NCBI GenBank assembly: GCA_019117485.1
Contig: DWZQ01000033.1
Location: 1 to 64,000, forward strand
DNA from: Candidatus Agathobaculum intestinipullorum
GTDB taxonomy: Bacteria > Bacillota > Clostridia > Oscillospirales > Butyricicoccaceae
Direction: 5' to 3'
Length of the DNA stretch: 64,000 nucleotides
Shown: positions 43,585 through 52,947 of the stretch, in pieces
Position numbering within the stretch: the first letter of the stretch is position 1
Layout: every line of letters starts with the position of its first letter
Made by a program: the position numbers and the translations under genes
Notes under the pieces: model-generated
Database searches by the model: none
Told to the model about the DNA's origin: nothing
The model's input: the letters and a program-made list of their open reading frames with translations, nothing else

Positions 43585-44418
43585 TTACTCCGTCTGCCAA
43601 CCGGGGTAATTGGCGTTGAGGTAATACGGGATATAGTCCAGCAGTTCGTCGGGCGTCGGGTAGTCTGTCACGGCAATTCCTGCGGCTGCTGCCGCCTCCG
43701 CAGCGGGCGAGTGGCGCATATCCGCTATACCGAAACGTACGGTGATTTCGGCCAGCTGCGCATCGGTCGCGCGGGGCAAATCCATGCCCTGCTGCCAGAT
43801 CAGCACAGCATCGTCCCCTTCGCCCCAGTAATAGGCAGTCGTCGTCTGCGCGCCATTTTTCACACGGAGGACGTTTTCTTCCTCCCAGTCGTAGATATGC
43901 CAGTCGCCGCTCTGCCAGTCGCGATGCCCCTGTTCGCCCAGTCCAGTAATCGAGTGATAGGGAATTTTGTACTTCTCCCCGTTTTCCCCTTCCTCGAAGC
44001 CGTATTCCATATAGCGGTCGCCCGGGCAATCCAGCCGGTAGGCGATGCGCCCGTCCGGCAGCACACACTGGTCATATACTCGCATCTCCGACAGGTTATA
44101 CGGCACCGCCCCGTGCCAACCGACCAAAGTCGCGAACAGCCCAAGCAGCACAGCGCACAGCAACGCTGTGACCGCGCAGCCCTTGAGAAACGCCCGCAGC
44201 TTGCCGCGCCGCCATGTTTTTGCCACGCCGTCCAGTGCGCGTACCTCACGCTGCTCATCCACTGTCTGCCCGAGCGGCGCGTTCAGCGCCGCCAGCTGGG
44301 CGTGGCAGGCCGCGCAGTCCGCCAGATGATCTTCCACCAGCGCGCGTGTCTCGGCCGCGCACACGCCGTCCCGATAGAGCGGCAGCAAGTCGCGGATCAC
44401 ATTACAGCTCAGCTTCAT
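43585..44418 (-). CDS. Anti-sigma factor with zinc-finger and one membrane helix
   Basis: A 277-residue protein. The N-terminal cytoplasmic domain has the zf-HC2 anti-sigma zinc motif H31-x3-C35-x2-C38 (EDHLADCAACHAQL). A membrane helix spans about residues 79-100 (AVTALLCAVLLGLFATLVGW). The outside domain of ~175 residues is Trp/Tyr/Asp-rich with no family I recognise. It is encoded after, and overlaps by 17 bases, an ECF sigma factor gene on the same strand, and would hold that sigma factor at the membrane until a surface signal releases it. Confidence 0.88.
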   Translation of the reverse strand: MKLSCNVIRDLLPLYRDGVCAAETRALVEDHLADCAACHAQLAALNAPLGQTVDEQREVRALDGVAKTWRRGKLRAFLKGCAVTALLCAVLLGLFATLVGWHGAVPYNLSEMRVYDQCVLPDGRIAYRLDCPGDRYMEYGFEEGENGEKYKIPYHSITGLGEQGHRDWQSGDWHIYDWEEENVLRVKNGAQTTTAYYWGEGDDAVLIWQQGMDLPRATDAQLAEITVRFGIADMRHSPAAEAAAAAGIAVTDYPTPDELLDYIPYYLNANYPGWQTE

Positions 44419-44878
44419 CTCGCAATTCCTCCTTCAGTTTCAGTCTCGCACGGTGATAGGTCACACGCGCCCAGCTTTCGGTTTTGTTAAACAACTGCCC
44501 GATCTGCGCAAACGGCAGTTCTCCGAACAGCCGCAGCGAAAACACTTCTTTGTAAGGTTCGGGCAGCGCGTGCAGCGCTTTGTGGACGGCAAACGCCGTC
44601 TCCCTGCGCAGCAATTTGTGCTCCAGATCCTCGACGCGCTCCTCGGCCGGTTCGCCACCCCGGTTTTTGCGCAACCAGGCGTAATACTCGTTTTTTGCGA
44701 TCTGGCACAGCCAGACATACAGGCGGCACTCGCCCCGGAAACTACCGATCGCCCGAAGCGCCTTGAAAAACGTCTGCTGCGTGACCTCCTCGGCCACACT
44801 CTCGTTCCGGCACAACGACAATATATATCGGTACACGTCGGTGAAGTACGTCCGGTATACCTGCTCGAAGTCCTGCAC
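44402..44878 (-). CDS. ECF-type RNA polymerase sigma factor
   Basis: A 158-residue sigma-70 family factor with only regions 2 and 4. Region 2 includes FEQVYRTYFTDVYRYILSLCRNESVAEEVTQQTFFKALRAI; region 4 includes LPEPYKEVFSLRLFGELPFAQIGQLFNKTESWARVTYHRARLKLKEEL. The GTG at 44878 has AAGGAGG seven bases upstream and is preferred to an ATG fifteen codons earlier. The overlapping downstream anti-sigma gene confirms the role. The regulon is unknown. Confidence 0.92.
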   Translation of the reverse strand: MQDFEQVYRTYFTDVYRYILSLCRNESVAEEVTQQTFFKALRAIGSFRGECRLYVWLCQIAKNEYYAWLRKNRGGEPAEERVEDLEHKLLRRETAFAVHKALHALPEPYKEVFSLRLFGELPFAQIGQLFNKTESWARVTYHRARLKLKEELRDEAEL

Positions 44879-45052
44879 ATGCCCACCTCCTTTTCTCACA
44901 GATAAGACCGGCCTTTCCATCATTCGTTACAGAACAGCGGAGAAATTTTTGCCGCTTCCCAGTATAGCATGCTGTGCGCCCGCCGCATAGCATGGAATGA
45001 CCGCTTTCCCTGCGGGAAATGCGGCCAAATCCACCGATTCGGGACTGATCAA

Positions 45053-45298
45053 ATGGACTCACAACCCTTTTCCCCGCTGTCCACGCTGACGGAAGGTGCA
45101 CAGGCGCGCGTGTGCGCGCTGCACTTGTCGGGCGGCATGCGGCGGCGGTTGCAGGATCTCGGCCTGGTCGCGGGCACGCGCGTGACCTGTCTTCAGCGCG
45201 CGTCTTCTGGTGACCCGACCGCTTACCGCATTCGCGGTGCGGTGATCGCGCTGCGCGCGGACGATACGACGCACATTGAGATCGGGGGCGTGCATTGA
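45053..45298 (+). CDS. feoA: Ferrous iron transport protein FeoA
   Basis: An 81-residue SH3-like protein with the FeoA core LHLSGGMRRRLQDLGLVAGTRVTCLQRA and YRIRGAVIALRADD. It would partner FeoB. The next gene starts at a TTG inside its stop codon. Because feoB is truncated here, FeoA may have no partner from this locus. Confidence 0.88.
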   Translation: MDSQPFSPLSTLTEGAQARVCALHLSGGMRRRLQDLGLVAGTRVTCLQRASSGDPTAYRIRGAVIALRADDTTHIEIGGVH

Positions 45299-46488
45299 GC
45301 GCGGCGCGCACGCCGGTGGTGGCGCTCATGGGCAACCCCAATGTCGGCAAGTCAACCGTGTTCAACGCGCTCACCGGCGCGCGGCAGCATACCGGCAACT
45401 GGAGCGGCAAAACGGTATCCGGCGCACGCGGCATGATGCGCTGCGGTGGTCAGCCGGTCGCGCTGGTCGACCTGCCGGGTACCTACTCGCTGCATCCGCG
45501 GTCGGAGGAGGAACGTGTCGCGCGTGCCTTCCTTGCTTCGGGCGAAGCCGACGCGGCTGTGCTGGTCGCTGACGCGACCTGTCTGGAGCGCAACCTCATC
45601 CTGATTTTGCAGGCGCTTGAGCTGCTGCCGCGCGCGGTCGTCTGCCTTAATTTGATGGACGAAGCACGCAAAAAGCGCATCCGCATCAACGTGGCGGCGC
45701 TGGAACGCGAATTGGGCGTGCCAGTCGTACCGTGTGCAGCGCGGCGTGGGCGCGGGCTTGCCCAGCTGACGCAGACCGTTGCGCGCGTGCTGGACGGGGC
45801 AGTCGACCCGCAACCCACTGTGATCCGCTATCCGGAGGAGATTGAGCGGGCTATACAGGACAGCGGCCTTGCACGCGCCGAGGCGCTCGCCGTGCTCGCG
45901 GCCGACCCGCCCGCCGGGCTGACCGCGCAGCAGTTGGACGATCTGACCACGGCCGCGGCCGCGCTCCGTGCTGAGGAGATCGCGCTCACCTGCATGCACA
46001 TGCCGGACGACGCGGACGCACGCGACCGCCGCATCGACCGGATTGTGCTTAGCCGTCGTTTTGGGCTGCCGCTCATGCTGCTGCTGCTTGCAGCCGTGTT
46101 TTACATTACGCTGTCCGGCGCGAATGTGCCCAGCGCGTGGCTGAGCGAGCATCTGCTCGGATTGGGCGCGCCGCTCGCCGCGGCACTCACCGTGCTCGGA
46201 CTGCCGCCCGTCGCGGTATCGCTGCTGGTCGACGGCGTGTGGCAGGTGCTCGCGACTGTCGTGTCGGTCATGCTGCCGCCGATGGCGATTTTCTTTCCGC
46301 TGTTTACCTTGCTGGAGGACGCGGGCTACCTGCCGCGCGTCGCGTTCCAGCTGGACCATGCATTCCGCCGCGCGCATGCCTGCGGTAAGCAAAGCCTGAC
46401 CATGTGCTTGGGTGAAAAGTGGATGCGGCATATGTGCAATGGGGAGGATTTGCTTAGCAAAAACGTGACGAGGCGCGGCAGTGATTGA
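45295..46488 (+). pseudogene. feoB: Truncated ferrous iron transporter FeoB
   Basis: The reading frame gives 397 residues where intact FeoB has roughly 600-800. The G domain is complete: G1 GNPNVGKST, G3 DLPGTYSL, G4 NLMD. The first membrane helix and part of the core follow (TLLEDAGYLPRVAFQLDHAFRRAHACGKQSLTMCLG). FeoB similarity then stops abruptly near 46410, where FGC..A would be expected; the last ~25 residues are unrelated. Most of the transmembrane channel is missing, so iron transport should be lost. DNA beyond the break is AT-rich and contains a recQ-like fragment, pointing to an insertion or deletion. Confidence 0.88.
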
Positions 46489-46671
46489 ACGTTAATCAGA
46501 AAACACTCCTATCTATTCGCGCTTTTTACACTTTTTATAACTCAATGCATCAAAATCTTGTCTTAACACCGTTGCAAAGCAGTTTTCTCCTGATATTTTG
46601 CATCAAACGATTTGCAGAAAATTTTTGCTTTTTCGTAACGATCGGGCATTTTCTTTTTACCATCCTCCAAC

Positions 46672-46945
46672 ATGAGAATAAATCCATTCTCAAAGGAGAA
46701 ATTTTTTACGGATATCAAACGAGATATCAAATATGCACTCCATGATCTGGGTTTCGACAAACCGCGCAAACATCAGGTCTCTCCCATCCGATCGCTGACC
46801 GGTGGACAGGATACTATGATGCAAGAAACTGACCTTACCTTGATTGTGGTGGACGAGTGCCGTTGCATCACTGAATGGGGTTACACCTTCCGGGATGCTT
46901 ATTTGTGCATTGGAGATTTTATTCAAAATCTGCCGCATAAACCAG
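46672..46945 (+). pseudogene. RecQ-type helicase remnant
   Basis: The frame encodes KFFTDIKRDIKYALHDLGF and HQVSPIRSLTGGQDTM, like the N terminus of a RecQ-family helicase up to its ATP-binding region. It jumps directly to LIVVDECRCITEWGYTFRDAYL and IGDFIQNLPHKP, matching the DExH box and what follows. The ATP-binding segment between is deleted, and similarity ends near 46945 where the terminator of the neighbouring regulator begins. An AAAGGAG ribosome site remains upstream but without a good ATG at the right distance. It is a decayed fragment, not a working helicase. The preceding 46489-46671 is AT-rich and I see no gene in it. Confidence 0.75.
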
Positions 46946-46976
46946 CGGGAGGACGCTGCGAAAAGGCATCCTCCGC
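46945..46976 (-). terminator. Terminator of the second YesMN operon
   Basis: On the minus strand GCGGAGGATGC and GCGTCCTCCCGC form a stem with a TTTTCG-containing loop, 46 bases beyond the regulator stop; a TTT follows shortly after. It marks the end of intact sequence next to the recQ remnant. Confidence 0.55.
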
Positions 46977-47021
46977 CGGCTGTTTTCTACGGGAGATAAA
47001 ACGGAAATCCATAGAAAACGG

Positions 47022-48611
47022 TTATTGCGTGCTTTCGTCACGTCGAAAATCCCGCGGCTTGATACCCGTGACCTTTTTGAAAATACGGGAAAAATAGACA
47101 GGGTCGGGGATACCAACTCGTTCAGCGACCTCATAGGTTTTCAGGCTGGTGGTACGCAACAGGGTCTTTGCCTGTTCGATGCGGATATTCTGCACATAAG
47201 CGCTGAGCGTTTCGCCGGTCTCGCGTTTAAACAGGCGGCTGAGATAGGCTGGGCTGAGATAGACTATCCCGGCGAGGGATTCCAGCGACAGATCTTCGGC
47301 ATAGTGTTGCCGCACATAATTTTGAACGGTATGGACCGCATCAGCCCCATCGTCCGTATTGCCACCCGTCTGCGCGAGGATATGGCAGACAAATTCCTGC
47401 ATGTCTTTTTCCAGCTGCAGCAACGAGCCACCTTCGATCAGTCGCTTGAGCATGGGCAGATCTTGACTGGCGGACAGATGCTGCGCGGCATCCGGCTGGA
47501 ATAGCAGACTGATGCAGAACTGATGGATGTTCAGGCATACACTGCGCACCGTGTCGACCGGCAGCTTGTTTTCCCGCATGAAGGTGAACAAGCGTAGAAG
47601 GATATCGTGGGCAGTCCCGTCATTTTGATTTTCAATCGCGCTTTTAAGCAGCCGCAGGTCATCGAACACGCGCTGCAACGCTTGCGGTGGAATCTCGGGC
47701 AGCTGATCAAAACGCTGCACGGACGTTTCGGCGGTGTAACAGGCAAACTGCACAGCCTGATCGGCCTGATGGGCGGCATCCGCCATGCACATGGGATCGG
47801 AAAAGAAACGACTGATACCGATGGACAACGAAAACTGTGGCAGGCTGCTCAGCACATCCACAGTCTCCTGACAGCGCGCGGCAAGCGTGTCGGTGTCCGC
47901 CGTGCAAACGATGGCGTAGCATGCCTGCCCCCCATAGGGCGCAAAATACATATCATATTCCCCGATACTGTCGCACAACACTTCCTGCGCTTGGTGCAGA
48001 TAGGGCAACAGGTCTGCATTACCATCCTCCACGTCAGAATAGAGTGGAGCGATATCCAGCCGGAGCACATGATAGCGTGTCAGGTTCAGACCAAGCTGCG
48101 CGATACGGTTGATCACATACAGGTTGGAAAGGTCAACACGGTGGATGAGATCGTGCAGAAGCATGCCACGCTCGAGCTGCAAGTTCTGCTCGGATTTGCT
48201 GGCAAGTCTACGCTCCAGTTCCTGATTGCTCTGCTCTTCGGCGATACGCGCCTTAGCCTTTTCAATGGCCTGCGTCAGGCTTTCGATTGAGGTGGGTTTA
48301 AGCACAAAATCCACTACCTGATATTGGATGGCGCGCTGTGCATATTCAAAATCTGGGAACCCGGTCAGTATAATGACTTTGATATGCGGGTATTGCTCGT
48401 TAATACGGCGCGCCAATTCCAGCCCGTCCATACCGGGCATACGGATATCGCTGATAATGATAGCCGGCTGCACAGCGGGCACTTGCTCAAGTGCATCAAT
48501 CCCGTCCACCGCCTGTGCCGCGATGATACAACCCAGCGCTTCCCAACGGATACAGTGGATCAGGCCCTTGCGGATGGAGGCTTCATTGTCCACGATCATG
48601 ATCTTAAGCAT
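47022..48611 (-). CDS. YesN-type response regulator (second system)
   Basis: A 529-residue response regulator with receiver domain (VDNEAS near the N terminus, phosphoacceptor D55 in IISDIRMPG, FVLKPTS), a long middle region, and a C-terminal AraC-type DNA-binding domain (LSLESLAGIVYLSPAYLSRLFKRETGET and KTYEVAERVGIPDPVYFSRIFKK). The start at 48611 is six bases after AAGGAAGG and overlaps the kinase gene by 8 bases. It probably activates the divergent sugar operon at 50.6 kb. Confidence 0.93.
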   Translation of the reverse strand: MLKIMIVDNEASIRKGLIHCIRWEALGCIIAAQAVDGIDALEQVPAVQPAIIISDIRMPGMDGLELARRINEQYPHIKVIILTGFPDFEYAQRAIQYQVVDFVLKPTSIESLTQAIEKAKARIAEEQSNQELERRLASKSEQNLQLERGMLLHDLIHRVDLSNLYVINRIAQLGLNLTRYHVLRLDIAPLYSDVEDGNADLLPYLHQAQEVLCDSIGEYDMYFAPYGGQACYAIVCTADTDTLAARCQETVDVLSSLPQFSLSIGISRFFSDPMCMADAAHQADQAVQFACYTAETSVQRFDQLPEIPPQALQRVFDDLRLLKSAIENQNDGTAHDILLRLFTFMRENKLPVDTVRSVCLNIHQFCISLLFQPDAAQHLSASQDLPMLKRLIEGGSLLQLEKDMQEFVCHILAQTGGNTDDGADAVHTVQNYVRQHYAEDLSLESLAGIVYLSPAYLSRLFKRETGETLSAYVQNIRIEQAKTLLRTTSLKTYEVAERVGIPDPVYFSRIFKKVTGIKPRDFRRDESTQ

Positions 48612-50343
48612 TGTCATCCTTCCTTTCTGCATGGGGCGGCAGCGCGGGGACCGTGACTGTGATGGTCGTGCCGTTGCCCGGCGAGGATACAATCTCCATG
48701 CCGTATTTACTGCCATACAGCAGTTGGATGCGGCGTGCAATGTTAGAAAGTGCAATGTGGTTGTGCGATGCGCCGGCAGGGGTATTGCTGTGGATATCCA
48801 GCGTAAGCTGTGAAGCGTCGAAGCCGACACCATCATCTGTGATGCGGATGTAAATTGCATCCTCTTCCTCCCAGATGCCAATGCGCACGGCGCCGCCGCC
48901 GCGCTTCGGCTCAAGGCCATGCACGATGCTATTTTCCACCAGTGGCTGGATCGTCAGTTTGGGGATGGAATAGTCCAGAATCGAGAGATCCTCCAGATCA
49001 ATGGAATAGGTCAGGCTATCGCCAAAGCGCTCCTTTTGCAGTTCCAGATAGTAGCGGACATAGCGCAGCTCTTCGCGGAAGGAGATGGTCTGTTCGTGCT
49101 TGTGGGTAATATTGGCGCGGAGCAGCTGGGCAAGATTAGACACTACGCGACAGATGCTGTTCTGTCCAGCCTCCAAACAGCGGATATTGATCAGCTCGAG
49201 AATGTTAAAGATAAAGTGCGGCCGGATCTGCGATTCGAGCAGACGGAATTCCGCATCCCGCAGCAGAATGCCCTGCTCATAGACCTCAGCGAACAATGCT
49301 TCCAAATGGTCGGCCATGTGGTTGAACGCGGCAGACATCTGCTCGGTTTCGCGGTAAGGGGTTGCATCCATACGGACAGTCAGGTCGCCTGCGGCCAGTC
49401 CGTCGATGTTGCGCATCATCTGACGCAGCGGCTTATAAAGTCGATAGGCGGCGACCGAACCGATGGATAGCGTCAATAATAGTACGATGAAGGCAAAGAA
49501 AATGTAAATCTTGATTGCGTCGTTGGAGGTTTCAAAAATTTCGCTTTTTAGGATAAAAACATCAATCAGGACGCGGCTGGGCGAAAGCTGGCGGGAGGTA
49601 TGGTAATAGTGTTCGCCCTCGACTTCAACGTAGTCATTTTGCGCGGAAGCAGCTTTCGCAAATGCGTCAAGGTCGCTGCTCAGAATGCGGCCATCCGATG
49701 CGCGCAGCATGACGACGGACTGGTGATACATATTCGTTAAGTAGGTAGCGTCGATCAGTCCTTCCAACTTGAGTTCAATGATGATTTTGCCAAGTGAGAT
49801 CATGCTATCCAAATCAATATAATCCACGATTAGGTAACAGTAATCCGGATAGGAAGGATCTACATACAGGTCGCGCGCAGAATTGACATCCTGAAAGGTT
49901 TGATACACATGTGTGACCCGGGTAGAAGTGCCCAGATAGATGCCGCCGCGCAAGACAGAGAGGTATTGCAGGTTATCCTTGACCATATAAATGCCGGTCA
50001 CTGTGCTTTGATCGAGCTGGTTGCCCAGAAAAAATGCCCGGTTAAGCCCTTCTTCCACAGCAAGACGTTCGCTTTGGGTCGCCTCCTCCGGGTTGCGCAT
50101 GAGTTTCTGTGTGCTCTGGTCACTCATCAGATAGTAGATGCTGCCACGCAGCGTATCCAGTGTCCCGCTCGCCTTCGTTGCGATCTGGTCAATATAAAAG
50201 GAAGCGGTTTCACGGGCGTTCCCTTCCAACCGGTGCGCGACAGAGGTGCCGAAATACAGCACGGAGCATATGACAGGCACGAGCACCAGAGCACAACACA
50301 GTGCAATGGCGATCGAGACCAGAGAAATCTTCCGTTTGCTCAT
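48604..50343 (-). CDS. YesM-type sensor histidine kinase (second system)
   Basis: A 579-residue membrane kinase with two membrane helices (about residues 8-30 and 290-312) flanking an extracytoplasmic sensor domain, a HAMP linker, a His_kinase domain with H376 in QIRPHFIFNILE, and a C-terminal ATPase with VENSIVHGLEP and DDGVGFD. It is transcribed away from the sugar-binding-protein gene and is followed by its response regulator. Confidence 0.93.
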   Translation of the reverse strand: MSKRKISLVSIAIALCCALVLVPVICSVLYFGTSVAHRLEGNARETASFYIDQIATKASGTLDTLRGSIYYLMSDQSTQKLMRNPEEATQSERLAVEEGLNRAFFLGNQLDQSTVTGIYMVKDNLQYLSVLRGGIYLGTSTRVTHVYQTFQDVNSARDLYVDPSYPDYCYLIVDYIDLDSMISLGKIIIELKLEGLIDATYLTNMYHQSVVMLRASDGRILSSDLDAFAKAASAQNDYVEVEGEHYYHTSRQLSPSRVLIDVFILKSEIFETSNDAIKIYIFFAFIVLLLTLSIGSVAAYRLYKPLRQMMRNIDGLAAGDLTVRMDATPYRETEQMSAAFNHMADHLEALFAEVYEQGILLRDAEFRLLESQIRPHFIFNILELINIRCLEAGQNSICRVVSNLAQLLRANITHKHEQTISFREELRYVRYYLELQKERFGDSLTYSIDLEDLSILDYSIPKLTIQPLVENSIVHGLEPKRGGGAVRIGIWEEEDAIYIRITDDGVGFDASQLTLDIHSNTPAGASHNHIALSNIARRIQLLYGSKYGMEIVSSPGNGTTITVTVPALPPHAERKDDNA

Positions 50344-50439
50344 TTCGCACCTCCTGTTTTTTATTACTTTATCACATTTGCAGGGTCAGGGGAATAGCCG
50401 TGCGAACGTTTTAGCGGCAGCGCAGGGTAAGAGGACAAA

Positions 50440-50445
50440 ATTATA
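50440..50445 (-). promoter_or_regulatory. Candidate -10 box of the second YesMN operon
   Basis: TATAAT on the minus strand (50445-50440) lies about 100 bases before the kinase start. No good -35 is visible at the usual distance, so the call rests on the -10 alone. Confidence 0.35.
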
Positions 50446-50493
50446 CCAGATGGAGTGCAAAAAAAGTCTGATTTTCCAAAGATGCGGTTTGCG

Positions 50494-50518
50494 GCCGGTT
50501 TGTTTCTGAAAAACCGGC
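50494..50518. promoter_or_regulatory. Inverted repeat between the divergent promoters
   Basis: GCCGGTTT at 50494-50501 and AAACCGGC at 50511-50518 are perfect arms with nine bases between, 33 bases upstream of the -35 box of the sugar operon. The position suits an activator site, for example for the adjacent YesN-type regulator; this is inference. Confidence 0.45.
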
Positions 50519-50550
50519 AAAAAAGTCCCATCTCCGGGCAAGATGCTCGA

Positions 50551-50579
50551 TTGTGCCCGGCTGGTACGGCAGGTATAAT
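50551..50579 (+). promoter_or_regulatory. Promoter of the second sugar operon
   Basis: TTGTGC at 50551-50556 and TATAAT at 50574-50579 with a 17-base spacer. The imperfect -35 is compatible with activation by the divergently encoded YesN protein. Confidence 0.8.
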
Positions 50580-50635
50580 GGGAACCATCAAAGCAGATCA
50601 GCGTCGGACGTAGATCGAGCAAAAGGAGGAGACGT

Positions 50636-51949
50636 ATGAAGAAGAGATTGATTGCCATGTTAATGACAGGCGTGTTATGTGCGGGCACGCTGGCAGGCTG
50701 TGGATCGGGCAGCGACAAGCAGGAGGACTCTGGCGCGTCGGCGGATGGTGTGATCACCATCAATTATCCGACCTTCCAGTGCGGCGTTAATACCGCAGCG
50801 CCTGTCGTGGCACAGCTGGTTGAGGAGTTCAACGAAGAGTACGCCGGCAAGTACCAGATCAAGCTGGAGGAAGTGCCGGGCGACGCAAACTATGTCGATA
50901 AGATTAAGGTGCAACTGGGCACAGGCGACCTGCCGCCGGTGGTATACGGCGCGGGCTATAACCTGCTCGATCTGGCGCTGGCCAAGGATCTTGTCGTTGA
51001 CTTGACGCCCTATGTAGAGGCCGACCCTGAGTGGAAGGCATTGTATTCCGAAACTGCGCTGAACACCAACAGCCGCGACGGTAAAATCTATGCTTCCTCG
51101 GTCGAAGGCTCGGTTGTAGGCTATTTCTACAACAAGGATCTGTTCGCGCAGGCTGGCATTGAAGCCCCTGCAACGACGTGGGAAGAGTTTTTCCAGCAGT
51201 GCGATAAGCTCAAGGCTGCCGGAATCACCCCGCTGGCGCTGGATACCGCAGACTCCGCGTGGGTAACGCAGCTGTGGTGGGGCGCAATGGTCGCGACCTC
51301 GGGCGAAGAGGGCATGAAGTTCATGCAGACCATGAACCCGACCGACTACAACTTCCCGGCAATGGTGGAAGCTGTTGAAACGGTGCAGAAAATGCTGCAG
51401 GAATATACCACGCTCGATGCAATCGGCGGTAAATATGAGCATGCGGCCAACAACTTCCTGTCCGGTCAGGCGGCCATGATCGCCAACGGCCCGTGGATGA
51501 TCGGCGATTTCTCAGATACCTCCAAGACAACCGAGGGCTTTGCAGATAAGATCGGTTCCGCGATCTATCCGGATAGCTTTGTATATGACGCGCCGATTCA
51601 GGGTTATTTTGTCACCAAGCAGGACGACCCCAAGCTGGAAGAAGCTGCGGTGGAAATGGTGAAATTCTTCACCTCCGCGCATGCACAGCAGCTGGGTCTG
51701 GAAATGCAGGGCATGGTTCCCGCATCGTCGACCGTTGAGGTAACGGATGAAGCCAAGAGCAAATATCCGCTGCTGGTCGAGTTCCTCGATCAGGCGGCTG
51801 GTGCGGAGCTGCGCTCGGATAATATGCAGGCGACGATGTTCTCCAACCTGCTGGACGTTGTCAGCCAGGAGCTGCCGCGCCTGTACTCGGGCGAGCTGGA
51901 CGCAACTGCATTCTGCCAGGCTCTGACCGACGCTGCGGCAAAGAACTAA
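50636..51949 (+). CDS. Family 1 extracellular sugar-binding lipoprotein
   Basis: A 437-residue solute-binding lipoprotein of the carbohydrate-uptake-type-1 class, signal ending LAGC at C22. Typical segments are LVEEFNEEYAGKYQIKLEEVPGD, GKIYASSVEGSVVGYFYNKDLF, TWEEFFQQCDKLKAAGITPLAL and FLSGQAAMIANGPWMIGDF. It feeds the two permeases encoded downstream. The exact sugar is not predictable from sequence; later genes of the operon suggest an amino or otherwise modified sugar. A 14-bp hairpin follows. Confidence 0.92.
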   Translation: MKKRLIAMLMTGVLCAGTLAGCGSGSDKQEDSGASADGVITINYPTFQCGVNTAAPVVAQLVEEFNEEYAGKYQIKLEEVPGDANYVDKIKVQLGTGDLPPVVYGAGYNLLDLALAKDLVVDLTPYVEADPEWKALYSETALNTNSRDGKIYASSVEGSVVGYFYNKDLFAQAGIEAPATTWEEFFQQCDKLKAAGITPLALDTADSAWVTQLWWGAMVATSGEEGMKFMQTMNPTDYNFPAMVEAVETVQKMLQEYTTLDAIGGKYEHAANNFLSGQAAMIANGPWMIGDFSDTSKTTEGFADKIGSAIYPDSFVYDAPIQGYFVTKQDDPKLEEAAVEMVKFFTSAHAQQLGLEMQGMVPASSTVEVTDEAKSKYPLLVEFLDQAAGAELRSDNMQATMFSNLLDVVSQELPRLYSGELDATAFCQALTDAAAKN

Positions 51950-51987
51950 GCGTGTAACGATTCACTTTTCTCTCCATACCGGCATGA

Positions 51988-52024
51988 AAGGGGCCGTCGG
52001 AGGCGCTCCGACGGCCCCTTTTCA
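51988..52024 (+). ncRNA. Hairpin between binding-protein and permease genes
   Basis: A 14-bp stem, 51988-52001 with 52007-52020 (GGGGCCGTCGGA/TCCGACGGCCCC at its core), has a five-base loop and a TTTT tail. It is a complete intrinsic terminator inside the operon, probably leaky, reducing expression of the permease and later genes relative to the binding protein. Confidence 0.85.
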
Positions 52025-52060
52025 CGCCGCAACCGCATCACAGAAAGGAGTAAAACCACC

Positions 52061-52933
52061 TTGAAGATTAAAAAAGGCTGGATTCCTGTATTTCTGCTGC
52101 CGGCGGTCGTGCTGTTCCTGCTCATTTATGCGGTACCGCTGCTGATGGTTTTCGGTACCTCTCTGTTCGATTACCGGCTGACCGGAACAGGCATGACCTT
52201 TATCGGGTTGGACAACTATATCCGGCTGTTCCAAGATCCCGATTTCTTTCAGGCTCTGACCAATACGGTGATCTGGATTCTGATCCAATGTATCGTACAT
52301 GTGGCGCTGGGCACGTTCCTTGCGCTGATCCTGTATAAAAAGCCGCGCGGCTGGAAGTTCGTGCGCACGGCTTACATGATCCCGAATATCATTTCCAACG
52401 CGGCGATGGGTATGATTTTCCTGAATATCTTCAACCCGCAATACGGCGTTATCAATTCGCTGCTCAAAGCGATAGGGCTGGAGCACCTGACGCATAACTG
52501 GTTGATGGACTCGACAACGGCCTTCCCGTCCGTGACCATGGTATGGGTGCTGTTTGCAGGCTATACCACCACGCTCGTACTGGCGCAGGCGCTGTCGATC
52601 GACGAGTCCGTTTTGGAGGCAGCGCACGTAGACGGTGCAACCCCGTTCCAGACCGACCTGTTCGTTGTACTGCCGTTACTCAAAAAGATCATTGGTACGA
52701 CCATGGTCATGGCCGCAACCTACATGCTGCAGATGTTTGACCTGATCTATATCACCACCAACGGTGGCCCCGGCAAGGCGACAACCAACCTGCCGCTGCT
52801 GCTCTACGGTGTGTATAAGGGCGAGAACAACTACGGCTATGCCAACACCATCGGCGTTGTAATCGTCGTGATCGGCGTGGTCGCCATGACGGTGATCAAC
52901 AAGGCTATGAAAGTCAACGAGGAAGATTATTAA
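52061..52933 (+). CDS. Sugar ABC permease (MalF/MsmF type)
   Basis: A 290-residue six-helix permease with the EAA coupling motif VLEAAHVDGATPFQTDLFVVLPLL and the ending NEEDY. Segments WIPVFLLPAVVLFLLIYAVPLLMVFGTSLFDY and GLDNYIRLF are typical of UgpA/MsmF proteins. The start is a TTG at 52061 with GAAAGGAG ten bases upstream. It pairs with the following MsmG-type permease. Confidence 0.92.
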   Translation: MKIKKGWIPVFLLPAVVLFLLIYAVPLLMVFGTSLFDYRLTGTGMTFIGLDNYIRLFQDPDFFQALTNTVIWILIQCIVHVALGTFLALILYKKPRGWKFVRTAYMIPNIISNAAMGMIFLNIFNPQYGVINSLLKAIGLEHLTHNWLMDSTTAFPSVTMVWVLFAGYTTTLVLAQALSIDESVLEAAHVDGATPFQTDLFVVLPLLKKIIGTTMVMAATYMLQMFDLIYITTNGGPGKATTNLPLLLYGVYKGENNYGYANTIGVVIVVIGVVAMTVINKAMKVNEEDY

Positions 52934-52947
52934 GGAGGTGCAAAACC

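Noticed and set aside
46485..46769. Open frames on both strands in the AT-rich interval after truncated feoB
   Set aside because: Neither has a ribosome site or a recognisable family; long AT-rich frames arise by chance and the interval contains decayed DNA.
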